64,000 nt of DNA from an uncultured Bacteroidales bacterium (GCA_905234755.1 CAJOIT010000003.1:789140-853139); one strand, 5' to 3'; counted from the first letter of the stretch, positions 25,084 to 34,465 are shown. A program made the numbers and translations. Notes: generated by a model not told the origin, from the letters alone.

Positions 25084-25134
25084 AAAAACTGGGTTGTCAT
25101 TCTGAACTTGTTTCAGAATCTTAACCCAGTTTTT
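25084..25134 (+). terminator. Nested-hairpin terminator after tRNA-Arg
   Basis: A 12-base outer stem (AAAAACTGGGTT / AACCCAGTTTTT) encloses an 8-base inner stem (ATTCTGAA / TTCAGAAT). A T-run ends it. The inner TCATTCTGAACTTG... motif looks like a dispersed repeat placed inside the terminator. Confidence 0.85.
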
Positions 25135-25143
25135 TCATAAAAA

Positions 25144-25169
25144 AGGCCGCAACAAAAATGCTGCGACCT
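25144..25169 (-). terminator. Intrinsic terminator of the T9SS thioredoxin gene
   Basis: Eight-base stem with one mismatch (AGGCCGCA / TGCGACCT), followed on the minus strand by a run of T. It lies 24 bases beyond the stop codon at 25193. Confidence 0.7.
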
Positions 25170-25192
25170 CATGAATTATGAAAACTAACCTT

Positions 25193-26341
25193 TTATTCCT
25201 TAACGAGTTTCTTCATAGCAGAACCATTTTCAGTTTCTACAGAGAAGAAGTAAACGCCAGCTTCGAGATTTGAAATATCAATAGTGCTTTCGTTAGCAAC
25301 CGACATCATCTTACGACCGGTTACATCATAAACAACAACCTTGTTCAAACCTTCTGCTTCGATGTTTACGATACCTGTTGTTGGGTTCGGGAAGATGTTG
25401 ATATCAGAAACAATCTCATCGTTAATGCCAACTACGCCAGGAGCTGTGATTTTTACATCATCAACACCAAGATACCAAGAGTCCGATGTAACTGCATATC
25501 TTAAAGCGACATACTTGGTATTTGCTGGAAGTGTAGCGGTATGCTCTTCCCATGATTGAGCTGATGTCACTGAAATTACACTGCCGAGATTAGAGAAACT
25601 TGAGATATCGTTGGTCGTAGAGGATGTCATAATCTGGCATTTTTCAGTATAACTGGATGATTGTGCATAGAGCCAGAAACTCAGTTGTCCTTCTCCGCCA
25701 AGGTTCAGTTCTGGAGAAATAAGATACTGAGTATAGTCACTAGCTTGCATATAACTTGAGAAACGGAATGTAGAGTTACCGCCATGGGCTGAGGCTAATT
25801 GCGTTTGAATGTTGCTTCCAATTTCGTGTACTCCATAACCATAATCACCTGTCTCATTTGCAGTATTGTTTGATATAGCTGTCCAGCATCCAAGCCCACC
25901 TTCGAATCCCTCTTCGTATGGGAATTGAGAGATACCGTTTTCGCAGTCAACTACATTTACATACGCTGATTTTGTTGTGCTACCAGCAGCATTAGTGACA
26001 ACTACAGAAACATTGTAAAGACCAGTTGTATTCCATGTAACATCTACAGATTGTGTATTTGCTGTTGCAGGATTGCCTCCTTCAAAAGTCCATGCGTATG
26101 TTACATCACCAACACTTAATACATTTGCGCTAATTGTAGCTGGAACCCCTGGAGTTGCAGTTGGAGCAACAATATCAACCATTGGCAAAGTCGCTGCCGT
26201 TGGGCAAGATGATGTTGCAAAGTTGTATATTGCAGCAGCTGAACTGTAGCTACCATAAATATCGCCATATACATAACCCGATGGGCAGAATAGTGCTACT
26301 GTTGGGAACGCATCAAAATAAACACTTATTGTATTATACAA
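25193..26341 (-). pseudogene. C-terminal part of frameshifted thioredoxin/PKD/T9SS protein
   Basis: About 380 residues, read in a different frame from the piece upstream. The start continues a thioredoxin fold (YFDAFPTVALFCPSGYVYG). It is followed by a PKD domain (about 55-130, YAWTFEGGNPATANTQSVDV), a cleaved-adhesin-type domain (about 140-305) and a type IX sorting domain (INIFPNPTTGIVNIEA ... MKKLVKE). No proper start codon exists at its 5' end (the frame opens with TTG), so it is the continuation of 26326-26817 after a one-base frame change. Confidence 0.8.
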
Positions 26342-26817
26342 GCTGTTGTTGCATCAATAATCGGAATTGGATTTGTTCCATTGTTTGTGAAATCGCCTGC
26401 TGAATAAGTTGGGCGTGTATCTCCAGCAGATACGCCAGAAATCTGTTCAGCAGTATTATTAGGCTGACATTCAACATACAACACTACAAATTCATTGGTT
26501 CCACCTTGACCATAAGTATTATACAAGTTTTCCAATGTGCCACTTGAATGGAAACTAAAGCACGGACCGCACCATGCGCAGAAAAAGTCAATCACAACAT
26601 ATTTCCCCTGATCCAAATAAGTCTGGATATCATGGTTATTACCTGCCATATCGGTTCCAGAGAAGTTAATTACTGGAGTCCAGTCAGAAATATCACGAGT
26701 TCCTCTTTCCTGACTAGCATTCGGATCCGAGCACTGGAGTTCGCTCTTTAATTCACCTTGTGCAAACATTGTTGCAGCAACAAGAACAGACACAACAAAA
26801 AGTAAAATTTTCTTCAT
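26326..26817 (-). pseudogene. N-terminal part of frameshifted thioredoxin/PKD/T9SS protein
   Basis: Encodes a signal peptide (1-19, ending MFAQ) and a thioredoxin-like domain with the redox site CAWCGPC, stopping after TTACIIQ in mid-domain. The next frame picks up with the missing beta-strand and cis-proline segment (DAFPTV), so the two ORFs are one 540-residue gene broken near 26330-26345. The break may be a real mutation, an assembly error or a recoding site. The whole protein would be secreted by T9SS and perhaps act in surface redox chemistry. Confidence 0.8.
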
Positions 26818-26936
26818 AAAATATACGCCTGGTTATATGCCATTTGGCTCGTCGGCTTTTAATTAGTCAAAATTTTTGCGATGACAAATTTAATTATAAT
26901 TTTTATGCTACAAAGCATTTTTTGACTTTTTTTTTA

Positions 26937-27188
26937 TCACAATTTCTTCAACGCGCCACCAATAGCCTTGCTCAACTGGTCGGGACAGGAAGTATCCTTA
27001 TAGCCGCAACGGATTCCGCCAAGCTTTGCAATCACCTCTTTTGCATCCATTCCCTCTACGAGTTTGCCAATTCCCTGCAAATTGCCGTGGCAACCACCAT
27101 AAAACTGAACATTGTGCAACTTTCCGTCAACAATCTCAAACTCAATCATCTCCGAGCAGGTTCCCTGCGTTCTGTACTGAAATTTCAT
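26937..27188 (-). CDS. TSCPD-domain small protein
   Basis: An 83-residue protein. It has GTCSEMIEFEI, YGGCHGNLQGI, IRCGYKDTSCPDQL and a C-terminal alanine/lysine tail, matching the TIGR03905/TSCPD domain also found at the C-terminus of class II ribonucleotide reductases. The four conserved cysteines suggest metal binding. Function of the stand-alone form is unknown. It is a single gene with a short leader. Confidence 0.85.
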   Translation of the reverse strand: MKFQYRTQGTCSEMIEFEIVDGKLHNVQFYGGCHGNLQGIGKLVEGMDAKEVIAKLGGIRCGYKDTSCPDQLSKAIGGALKKL

Positions 27189-27228
27189 CTTTATACCTAT
27201 TTAATATAATTAAATAACATCACTTTAT

Positions 27229-27299
27229 GAGATTTCGGATAGCCGTCTTCACAACGCTCCCCTTTCGTATCGCGTGTTCAGTCTGGCTTCCGAAATGAC
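27229..27299. repeat. Inverted-repeat element (copy B)
   Basis: About 70 bases with complementary ends (ATTTCGGATAGCC and GGCTTCCGAAAT). It is closely similar to 1586-1656 and shares the central TCTTCACAACGCTC and TATCGCGTGTT blocks. It ends 1-2 bases before the stop codon of the GT9 gene, so it may act as that gene's terminator or mRNA 3' end. Confidence 0.65.
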
Positions 27300-27300
27300 T

Positions 27301-28302
27301 TTAGGTGTACATGCTATTACAATATTCTACAATTTCATCTATATTTTGCTCCGTCATACAACGGAAATGTCCGCGCGGGCACTTCTCATATCCCAATTTG
27401 GAACACGGACGACACCGCAAATCCTTGACTTCAAAAATTCTGGACGTCTCCCCTGCCATATATGGTGTCATGCCAAACTGAGGAATCGTATTTCCCCAAA
27501 TCGACACAATGTCCTTCTTGAACGCCGCCGCGATATGCATAAGTCCAGTGTCGTGCGTAATCACAAACTTCGCTTGCCTAACCACCGATGCCGACTGCGA
27601 CAAAGAAAACATTCCGCAAAGATTTATGCAATTCTCGTTTTCAGCACAAATATATTCCGCAGCCTCCACATCCGAATTTCCGCCAAGCAGAACCACAAAA
27701 GCATTTACCTTACCACACAACTTGGAAATCAACTTCTTAGGCATCCGCTTTGTTGTATGCTGCCCACCTATTGCGTATGCCGCATAAGTGCCCGGTTCGA
27801 GTCCAAAAGCCGACTTTGTATCAACTTCCTCCGCCTCTGGAATGAAATAATCCAAACCTTTTCCATCGTTGTGAACATCAAACAAGCGCGTAGCTGTCAA
27901 ATACCTGTCGACAATATGAATGTCGGGAAGACGATTAATTTTCAAAAAAGAAGTCGCCAACCATTTTTTCCAGTTCAACTTTGGAAAAGAAAAGTCCAAA
28001 ATCTTCAACTTGTTGATTATGCGTTTTGAACGCAGATTCTTCTGCAAATCAATCACATAGTCGAAAGGAATTTCGCGCAGTTCATCGATTGTTTCGGCGT
28101 AGGTGTCTTTAAGCACATGCACCTCGTCAATGTACGGATTAGGTTCCAAAATTCCTGCATTTGCAGGTTTTGTAAGGAAATGCACCTCGGCATTCTCGAC
28201 CTGCTGTTTCAGGCATCGTACAACTGGTGTTGTAAGCACAATGTCACCTATGCTGCTGAATCGAATCACAAGGTAACGGACAATATATTTTTCTTCTTCC
28301 AT
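27301..28302 (-). CDS. GT9 family glycosyltransferase (heptosyltransferase-like)
   Basis: The ATG at 28302 gives 333 residues. The start is the GT9 hallmark VIRFSSIGDIVLTTPVVR. The C-terminal domain holds ITHDTGLMHIAAAFKKDIVSIWG, the ADP-sugar-binding site. GT9 enzymes build the LPS inner core using ADP-heptose. A -7 box at 28321-28328 supports this start; an upstream in-frame codon at 28323 overlaps the box and is unlikely. Confidence 0.88.
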   Translation of the reverse strand: MEEEKYIVRYLVIRFSSIGDIVLTTPVVRCLKQQVENAEVHFLTKPANAGILEPNPYIDEVHVLKDTYAETIDELREIPFDYVIDLQKNLRSKRIINKLKILDFSFPKLNWKKWLATSFLKINRLPDIHIVDRYLTATRLFDVHNDGKGLDYFIPEAEEVDTKSAFGLEPGTYAAYAIGGQHTTKRMPKKLISKLCGKVNAFVVLLGGNSDVEAAEYICAENENCINLCGMFSLSQSASVVRQAKFVITHDTGLMHIAAAFKKDIVSIWGNTIPQFGMTPYMAGETSRIFEVKDLRCRPCSKLGYEKCPRGHFRCMTEQNIDEIVEYCNSMYT

Positions 28303-28320
28303 AACAATAATACGAAAGCA

Positions 28321-28328
28321 CAAATGTA
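28321..28328 (-). promoter_or_regulatory. Bacteroidetes -7 box (TACATTTG)
   Basis: Exact TAnnTTTG on the minus strand, 18 bases before the GT9 ATG at 28302. Confidence 0.5.
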
Positions 28329-28334
28329 AGGATA

Positions 28335-28465
28335 ATTTACGATTTACGATTTACGAATTACGATTTACGATTGGCTTCGCCAAGCTAAAGGCTGAACTGA
28401 CAAGATGCAAAGGAATTGCTTACGAGAGCTAAAGGTTCACGATTGACGATTTTTGAAATTCTGGC
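28335..28465. repeat. Word mosaic: 'tttacga' tandem plus hairpin words
   Basis: About five imperfect tandem copies of a TTTACGA heptamer (28337-28372) lead into TTGGCTTCGCCAAGCTAAAGG, then further words including GAGCTAAAGGTT, which is identical at 40538-40549. Related TTTACGATTT pieces occur at 14497-14518. No ORF or promoter is seen. Confidence 0.55.
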
Positions 28466-28479
28466 GTTGGTGTATAGTC

Positions 28480-28689
28480 TCAACAATCTTTTGCATCCTT
28501 CAACGCACAACGCTCAAATTCATCGCAACGCGAACATTTAATGTTTCGCTTTCGCATTTCGGCATTATTACTGATTTCTGTTTCTGGAAATTTCTTGCGC
28601 TTTCCCCAAAAGACCTGCACACCAATAGCGACAAAGCACAACGCAACAAGTACAACCGAAACAATTAATATCAAAAGGAATGTACTCAT
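28480..28689 (-). CDS. Small cysteine-tail membrane protein next to hflX
   Basis: A 69-residue protein with one N-terminal membrane helix (about 4-29), a basic FWGKRKKFPETEI stretch and a C-terminal tail with four cysteines (residues 52, 55, 62, 69: CSRCDEFERC). It resembles short 'membrane or secreted' proteins of Bacteroidetes. The cysteines could bind a metal. It lies 21 bases after hflX on the same strand. Function is unknown. Confidence 0.6.
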   Translation of the reverse strand: MSTFLLILIVSVVLVALCFVAIGVQVFWGKRKKFPETEISNNAEMRKRNIKCSRCDEFERCALKDAKDC

Positions 28690-28710
28690 TTACAGCAATG
28701 AAAATCTTTT

Positions 28711-29889
28711 CTAAATCGTATTGTAAGGATACCTGTCAAAATGGATTTTCTTTACCATTTCGAACAATTTCGACTTGAATTCGTCAATATTCTGCATATC
28801 GGTTGCCGACACGAATACACAATCCTCATTCTTGGCGAAATACATTTCTTTCAAGTCTTCAAGCGAATAATTTTCGCGCTTCATAGGCGTAAGGTCATCT
28901 TCGTCCTTCTTGATGTATGTGAATGCATCTATCTTGTTGAACACCACTAATATCGGCTTGTTAATAATTCCAATATCCTTTAGTGTCTGCTCCACAACCT
29001 CCATTTGCTCCATAAAGCACGGATGCGAAACATCTACAACATGCACTATCAAATCGGATTCGCGAGCTTCATCCAATGTTGACTTGAAGGATTCAATGAG
29101 CGTTGTCGGCAACTTGCGGATAAAACCAACGGTATCGCTTAGCAAAAATGGCAGATTGTTTATCACAACCTTGCGTACCGTAGTGTCGAGTGTTGCGAAC
29201 AACTTGTTCTGTGCCAGCACATCCGACTTGCTTATGAGGTTCATTATGGTTGACTTGCCAACATTGGTGTAACCAACCAACGAAACCCTTACAATGCCAG
29301 TGCGATTCTTGCGCTGCTGAACCATATTGCGGTCAATCTTCTGCAAGTCGAGTTTCAACTTTGCAATCTTGTCAAGAACAATTCGGCGGTCTATTTCTAT
29401 CTGGGTTTCACCCGGACCACGCATTCCAATACCGCCTCGCTGACGCTCAAGGTGAGTCCACATACCTGCCAAACGAGGTAAAAGATACTGGTACTGAGCC
29501 AATTCAACTTGGGCTTTAGCATGTGCTGTGCGAGCATTCTGAGCAAAAATGTCAAGAATAAGATTGGTACGGTCAAGCACTTTGACTTTAAGTTCCCGCT
29601 CAATGTTTCTCAACTGAGTGGGTTGCAATTCGTCATCAAATATTACAAGGAAAATCTCGTTTTCCTGAATATATTGCTGAATTTCCTCCAACTTTCCCGT
29701 TCCCACATATGTCCTTCGGTTGGGAGTATCGACATTCTGCACGAACTTTTTCACAGGCAAAACGCCCGCTGTACTTGCAAGAAACTCAAGTTCAGCAAGA
29801 TACTCATCCACCTGCTCGCGCGTCTGCTGACGGTTTACAATTCCAACAAGGACAGCCCTCTCAAATTCTTCTTCCTGACATTCAAACAT
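28711..29889 (-). CDS. hflX: Ribosome-associated GTPase HflX
   Basis: A 392-residue GTPase that splits stalled ribosomes. The N-terminal HflX domain (YVGTGKLEEI; later RGGIGMRGPGETQIE) precedes the G domain with G1 VGYTNVGKST, G3 DTVGFIRKLP and G4 VFNKID. Length and motif order are canonical. The start lies 4 bases after the end of the secreted TonB-domain gene, implying one transcript. Confidence 0.94.
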   Translation of the reverse strand: MFECQEEEFERAVLVGIVNRQQTREQVDEYLAELEFLASTAGVLPVKKFVQNVDTPNRRTYVGTGKLEEIQQYIQENEIFLVIFDDELQPTQLRNIERELKVKVLDRTNLILDIFAQNARTAHAKAQVELAQYQYLLPRLAGMWTHLERQRGGIGMRGPGETQIEIDRRIVLDKIAKLKLDLQKIDRNMVQQRKNRTGIVRVSLVGYTNVGKSTIMNLISKSDVLAQNKLFATLDTTVRKVVINNLPFLLSDTVGFIRKLPTTLIESFKSTLDEARESDLIVHVVDVSHPCFMEQMEVVEQTLKDIGIINKPILVVFNKIDAFTYIKKDEDDLTPMKRENYSLEDLKEMYFAKNEDCVFVSATDMQNIDEFKSKLFEMVKKIHFDRYPYNTI

Positions 29890-29893
29890 TTGG

Positions 29894-30316
29894 CTATAAT
29901 TTAAAATTAATAGGAATCGTATATCTTACCTTTACTGGCACACCATCTTTCATTCCCGGTTTCCAGTTGGGCATCGACTTTACGACACGAACAGCTTCCT
30001 TGTCGAGAGACTTGTCTACTCCTCTCGGCACGGTCACATCAATAACCTTACCAGTCTTATCGATTACAAACTGGACAAATACCTTCCCCGTTATATTTTT
30101 CTTCAAGGCCTTCTTCGGATATTTGATATTTTCCGACAAATATTTGCCAAGACCTGCATTTCCATCGGGAAATTCCGGCTTTTGTTCCAACTGCTCAAAC
30201 GAATATTCAGCATCGCTGCCAGCTACGGCATTACCATTCTGCTTTTCTTGCGCACAAACAAAAGTTGGGATAGCTATACCTATTAATAAATATAATAGCA
30301 ACGACTTAATTTTCAT
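29894..30316 (-). CDS. Secreted TonB C-terminal-domain protein
   Basis: A 140-residue protein with a signal peptide (1-22, ending VCAQ) instead of a membrane anchor. Its C-terminal half (about 50-140) is a TonB fold: ITGKVFVQFVIDKTGKVID, RGVDKSLDKEAVRVVKSMP and WKPGMKDGVPVKVRY. The same strings recur in the anchored TonB upstream, so one is a duplication of the other. Lacking a helix for ExbB/ExbD, it is probably a periplasmic partner or decoy. Its role is inferred. Confidence 0.8.
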   Translation of the reverse strand: MKIKSLLLYLLIGIAIPTFVCAQEKQNGNAVAGSDAEYSFEQLEQKPEFPDGNAGLGKYLSENIKYPKKALKKNITGKVFVQFVIDKTGKVIDVTVPRGVDKSLDKEAVRVVKSMPNWKPGMKDGVPVKVRYTIPINFKL

Positions 30317-30343
30317 AATTATCTTATTTTAGTTCATAAAAAA

Positions 30344-30363
30344 GCCCTGCCGTATGACAGGGC
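30344..30363 (-). terminator. Intrinsic terminator after tonB-type gene
   Basis: Six-base G/C stem (GCCCTG / CAGGGC) with an eight-base loop and a T-run on the minus strand. It lies between the two TonB-domain genes, so the downstream gene may need its own promoter or read-through. Confidence 0.75.
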
Positions 30364-30384
30364 ATTTATCTAAATATCAATCTT

Positions 30385-31086
30385 TTAGTTCAACTTGAAA
30401 TTGATAGGTACCTGATATGTTACAGGAACTGCCTTACCACGCTGAGAACCTGGCTTCCATGCTGGCATTGCCTTAACAACTCTTACTGCTTCAGCATCAA
30501 GTGCTGGGTCAACACCTCTCAAAACCTTAACCTTTGTTACGGCACCGGTCTTGTCGATTACGAACTGTACGAATACTCTACCAGAAACGCCATTTTCCTT
30601 TGCGATTGCAGGATACTTGGTATTTTCTGCCAAATATTTCATAAGAGCCATATCACCACCTGGATATTCAGGCTTGTTTTCTACAGCAGCAAATGCTACA
30701 GGTTCAACTTCTTCCTCCTCCTCAACTTCAATTGTCTCAACAATGTGAATCTGAGTCTGAGTCTTTTCATCTGCTTCTGAGTTAATGTTAATATCATCAA
30801 CCTTTACATCGTCTTCAACGATAACGAGTTCCTCGATAATCTGCTCAGGTTCTGGTTCCGGTTCTGGTTCCGGTTCTTCAGGTTGTTCCTCTTCCTGTAT
30901 AGTATTATCGATTTCCTCTTCGATGACCTCGTCAATTGTCAAATCGCCAAGAGAACCCATTGATGCGTCTTCGGATGACCATTCAAAAGCGACGAGACAA
31001 GCAGCCAATGCAATTACTGCGCCTATTTCTAAAAAGATGATTCTGAATCTATCAAGATCAGCTTTTGGTGATTTCTTTACTTGCAT
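30385..31086 (-). CDS. Energy transducer TonB
   Basis: A 233-residue protein: a short cytoplasmic start, one membrane helix (about 16-35), an acidic proline/glutamate-repeat spacer (about 60-90, EEPEPEPEPEPE), and a C-terminal TonB domain (about 140-233, SGRVFVQFVIDKTG, YQVPINFKLN). It transmits proton-motive energy from ExbB/ExbD to outer-membrane receptors such as the one at 44965-47448. Exb genes are not nearby. A near-consensus -7 box (TACTTTTA) lies at 31121-31128. Confidence 0.88.
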   Translation of the reverse strand: MQVKKSPKADLDRFRIIFLEIGAVIALAACLVAFEWSSEDASMGSLGDLTIDEVIEEEIDNTIQEEEQPEEPEPEPEPEPEQIIEELVIVEDDVKVDDININSEADEKTQTQIHIVETIEVEEEEEVEPVAFAAVENKPEYPGGDMALMKYLAENTKYPAIAKENGVSGRVFVQFVIDKTGAVTKVKVLRGVDPALDAEAVRVVKAMPAWKPGSQRGKAVPVTYQVPINFKLN

Positions 31087-31207
31087 AATACAGTCCTTTC
31101 TAATTTATAATTTTCGGTTGTAAAAGTACGCAAAATATTTTTTGTCAACAAATTTTTATTCCAATTTTTATTTACCAATGTACATGAACAAAAGATGCGA
31201 TTGTAAT

Positions 31208-32518
31208 TTATTGAATAACAATTCCTTTTAAAGTCGCAGAACTAGCTTCAGTTATCTTCACTTTTACATAATCGCCTTTTTTATATGCCTTTTTGTCAAA
31301 CACAACCATCTTGTTTTGCTGTGTTCGCCCACAAAACATTTCACTGGATCGCTTCGACTCGCCTTCGACAAGCACCTCGAACTCCTTGCCTATATCGCTC
31401 TTGTTACGCTGCAACGAAATACGATTTTGTATCTCGATAAGCCTTGCAAGCCTTGCCACCTTCTCCTCTTCAGGGACATCATCAACAAGATTTTTCGATG
31501 CAAATGTGCCAGGACGATTTGAATACTTGAACAAAAACGCAGAATCGAAACCAACGGTTTCCATTAAGTCAACGGTCTGCATATAATCGGACTCCGTTTC
31601 TCCACAGAAACCACAGAAAATATCGGTAGAAAGTCCGCAATCGGGAATAATTCGCCGTATAGCGGATATTCTGTCAAGATACCATTCGCGAGTATATTTG
31701 CGGTTCATGCGTTCGAGCACAACATTGCTACCCGACTGTACAGGCAGATGTATATGATTGCAAATGTTACTGTTACGAGCAATTGCTTCCAAAAGTTCAT
31801 CGGAAATATCCTTTGGATGGGATGTCGTGAAACGCACCCTCATTTCGGGAACATGCCTTGCAACAGTTTCAAGCAGTTTCGGGAAATCCATATCGCCGAA
31901 ACGATACGAGTTCACATTCTGTCCTAGCAAAGTTATCTCCTTGTAGCCCTGCTTCATCAAGTTTTCCGACTCACGCAAAATGTCATCGGCACTACGGCTA
32001 CGCTCGCGACCGCGGGTATATGGCACTATGCAATACGAGCAAAAATTATTGCATCCGCGAGTAATCGACACAAAACCCGAAATGCTTTCGCTATCAAGGC
32101 GCAAAGGTTCTATGCCTGCGTATGTTTCAGCAATGTCAAATTCTGTATCAACCACAGGCTTAATGTCGGTTTCGCGCACAAGTTCGGGAATATGCCTATA
32201 TGCATCGGGACCAGCCACAAAGTCAACAGCCCCACTATCGAACAACTTGTCGCCAACTCGCTGTGCCATACAGCCAATGACTCCGACTTTCAATCCTTTG
32301 TTGCGATGCTTCAGTCCTTTCATGAAGTCGAGACGATTCCAAATCTTCCTTTCCGCATTGTCGCGGACCGAACAAGTGTTTATTATCACCACATCAGCCG
32401 ACTGAACATCATCCGTAGTTTCATACCCATCTGCCTTCATTATTGCCGCAACCATTTCTGAATCGGCGACATTCATCTGACAGCCGTAGGTTTCAAAATA
32501 TATCTTTCCTATCTTCAT
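31208..32518 (-). CDS. miaB: tRNA-2-methylthio-N6-dimethylallyladenosine synthase
   Basis: A 436-residue radical-SAM methylthiotransferase acting on tRNA position 37. The N-terminal UPF0004 domain provides three cluster cysteines (YGCQMN, NTCSVRD, IGCMAQR). The radical-SAM site is GCNNFCSYCIVPYTRG, and a C-terminal TRAM domain (about 370-436) binds tRNA. Motif order is that of MiaB rather than RimO. It is a single gene with a -7 box at 32542-32549. Confidence 0.95.
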   Translation of the reverse strand: MKIGKIYFETYGCQMNVADSEMVAAIMKADGYETTDDVQSADVVIINTCSVRDNAERKIWNRLDFMKGLKHRNKGLKVGVIGCMAQRVGDKLFDSGAVDFVAGPDAYRHIPELVRETDIKPVVDTEFDIAETYAGIEPLRLDSESISGFVSITRGCNNFCSYCIVPYTRGRERSRSADDILRESENLMKQGYKEITLLGQNVNSYRFGDMDFPKLLETVARHVPEMRVRFTTSHPKDISDELLEAIARNSNICNHIHLPVQSGSNVVLERMNRKYTREWYLDRISAIRRIIPDCGLSTDIFCGFCGETESDYMQTVDLMETVGFDSAFLFKYSNRPGTFASKNLVDDVPEEEKVARLARLIEIQNRISLQRNKSDIGKEFEVLVEGESKRSSEMFCGRTQQNKMVVFDKKAYKKGDYVKVKITEASSATLKGIVIQ

Positions 32519-32541
32519 TTGAAAGCGTTTGTAAGAAGGCG

Positions 32542-32549
32542 CAAAGATA
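32542..32549 (-). promoter_or_regulatory. Bacteroidetes -7 box (TATCTTTG)
   Basis: Exact TAnnTTTG on the minus strand, 23 bases before the miaB ATG at 32518. Confidence 0.5.
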
Positions 32550-32572
32550 AGCCAAAATAATTATAGGTGAGT

Positions 32573-34447
32573 TTATAAATTCCATTTCTTCCACCACCAC
32601 TGGAACACAACTAGCGCCCAAACCTTTGCAGTGGCATCGCCGACATTAGTGGAATGTAGCCTGTTTTTCAGGTCGGCAATTTCTACATAGTTGAAAATAC
32701 CCTGCTCATCAACAAATTTCTTTGACAGCAAGTCATTTTCTATCAAGTCGTAAAGTTCATTATTGAACCATTTTAGCAAAGGCACCTCAAAACCATGCTT
32801 TCTACGATTCAAAAGTTCTGCAGGGAAGAAATCTGCAAAGGTTTCACGAAGAATCTTCTTGCGCGAATGTGCATCAATCTTGTACGATGATGGCAAACAC
32901 GAAACATAATCCACAACCGTATGGTCGAGAAATGGCACGCGAACCTCAAGACTGTTTGCCATCGACATAAGGTCAACCTTTGTAAGCATATCGCCTTGAA
33001 GCACAAGGTGCATGTCGGCATAAAGCACATCGTTCATATCGGCAAAACTGCTATCCAAATACAAAGACTTACGCTCATCAAGTTTTGCCTCATCATATTT
33101 TGGCTTCAACAGTCGCGACACATAGTCGCCATCGCCAATGCTTGCCCACCGCCAATAGCGTTCAGCATCGGAAAGATTGTAACCGGATGCAAACCTGTCG
33201 AGCTGACGGAAAGTGTTGGAAATCTTGGAGTTTCGCGATTTCGGCATAATCTTCCACAAAGGCGCAAACGCAGCGACCGCCTTTTCCTTGATGCCAGCGT
33301 TCATCACACGCAAATGCGCAGAGTGCTTGTTGTAGCCAGAAAATAGTTCATCAGCGCCATCGCCACTAAGAGCAACTGTAACCTTTGACCGCGTAAGTTT
33401 GCTCAAAATGTCAACAGCAAGCGCGGATGAATCTGCAAAAGGCTCATCAATATAGTCGAGTGTATGCGAAATGTTGTCAAGCAAGTCCTTGCTGCTGATT
33501 TTGAATGCCGTATGATTGGTATTGAAGCGCTTAGCAATGATTTCTGCGCAGTCGGTCTCATCGAAATACTTGTTGTCGGAAAAACCAACCGAGAAAGTAT
33601 TCAGCTTTTGCGTAAACTGCGATGCAAGTCCAGTAACTATCGATGAATCAATACCTCCGCTAAGAAAACATCCCAAAGGCACATCGGCAATCAACCTTCG
33701 TTGCACAGATGCCGACAACAATTCACGAAGCCTCTTTTTTGCGGTTTCATAATCATCATCTATCTGCACTTCCCTGCGATTTGGAATCTTATAATATGTA
33801 TGTTCCTCTACACCAGATGGAGTAATCCGCAGGAAAGTTCCAGGACACAATTTGCGAGTATTCTCGAAAATGCCTTGATTTGTAGGAATATAGTTTAACT
33901 GAAAATATGTTGCAAGTGCCTCGTTGTCAATTTTACGCGGAATACCCATGGCTATCAAGGCTTTCATTTCAGATGCGAACATTATCTTTTCAGAATCGGA
34001 ATACACGACAACCGGATTTATGCCCATTCTGTCGCGCAACACAAGACACTCCTTTTTATTTATGTCATAAAAAGCAAAGGCAAAACAACCGTTCAGTTTT
34101 TCAATTGCTTTACTGCCGTACTTAATCAGCAGATACAAAAGAACTTCGGTATCAGACTTCGACTGAAATTTCACGCCATCGGCAATCAGTTCCTCTCGGA
34201 AATCGTTATGATTGTAGAACTCGCCGTTGAACACCAGCACAAAGTTTCCCGATGCATCAAAAAAAGGCTGACTTCCAGCATCCGAGGTGTCGATAATCGA
34301 CAAGCGCGTATGTCCAAGCGCAACATTGTCGCGAACAAAGAAGCCATTGCTGTCGGGACCTCTACTATACAAGGCATCAACAGCCGACTTTATCTTACTG
34401 TCAAGTTCTTTACCACCAAACGAATATATTCCTGCAATTCCACACAT
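32573..34447 (-). CDS. asnB: Asparagine synthase (glutamine-hydrolysing)
   Basis: A 624-residue two-domain enzyme making asparagine from aspartate, glutamine and ATP. The glutaminase domain starts with nucleophile Cys2 (MCGIAGIYSFGG) and holds RLSIIDTSDAGSQPF and FNGEFYNH. The synthetase domain has the PP-loop SGGIDSSIV and LSGDGADELFSGY. Family members of this length also act in surface glycan pathways, but no such genes adjoin it here. The -7 box is at 34466-34473. Confidence 0.92.
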   Translation of the reverse strand: MCGIAGIYSFGGKELDSKIKSAVDALYSRGPDSNGFFVRDNVALGHTRLSIIDTSDAGSQPFFDASGNFVLVFNGEFYNHNDFREELIADGVKFQSKSDTEVLLYLLIKYGSKAIEKLNGCFAFAFYDINKKECLVLRDRMGINPVVVYSDSEKIMFASEMKALIAMGIPRKIDNEALATYFQLNYIPTNQGIFENTRKLCPGTFLRITPSGVEEHTYYKIPNRREVQIDDDYETAKKRLRELLSASVQRRLIADVPLGCFLSGGIDSSIVTGLASQFTQKLNTFSVGFSDNKYFDETDCAEIIAKRFNTNHTAFKISSKDLLDNISHTLDYIDEPFADSSALAVDILSKLTRSKVTVALSGDGADELFSGYNKHSAHLRVMNAGIKEKAVAAFAPLWKIMPKSRNSKISNTFRQLDRFASGYNLSDAERYWRWASIGDGDYVSRLLKPKYDEAKLDERKSLYLDSSFADMNDVLYADMHLVLQGDMLTKVDLMSMANSLEVRVPFLDHTVVDYVSCLPSSYKIDAHSRKKILRETFADFFPAELLNRRKHGFEVPLLKWFNNELYDLIENDLLSKKFVDEQGIFNYVEIADLKNRLHSTNVGDATAKVWALVVFQWWWKKWNL

Positions 34448-34465
34448 AAATGTCTGTTATATCGG

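Noticed and set aside
27274..28029. 251-codon plus-strand ORF
   Set aside because: Antisense to the GT9 gene, which has clear motifs and a promoter; the predicted protein is basic and low in structure.
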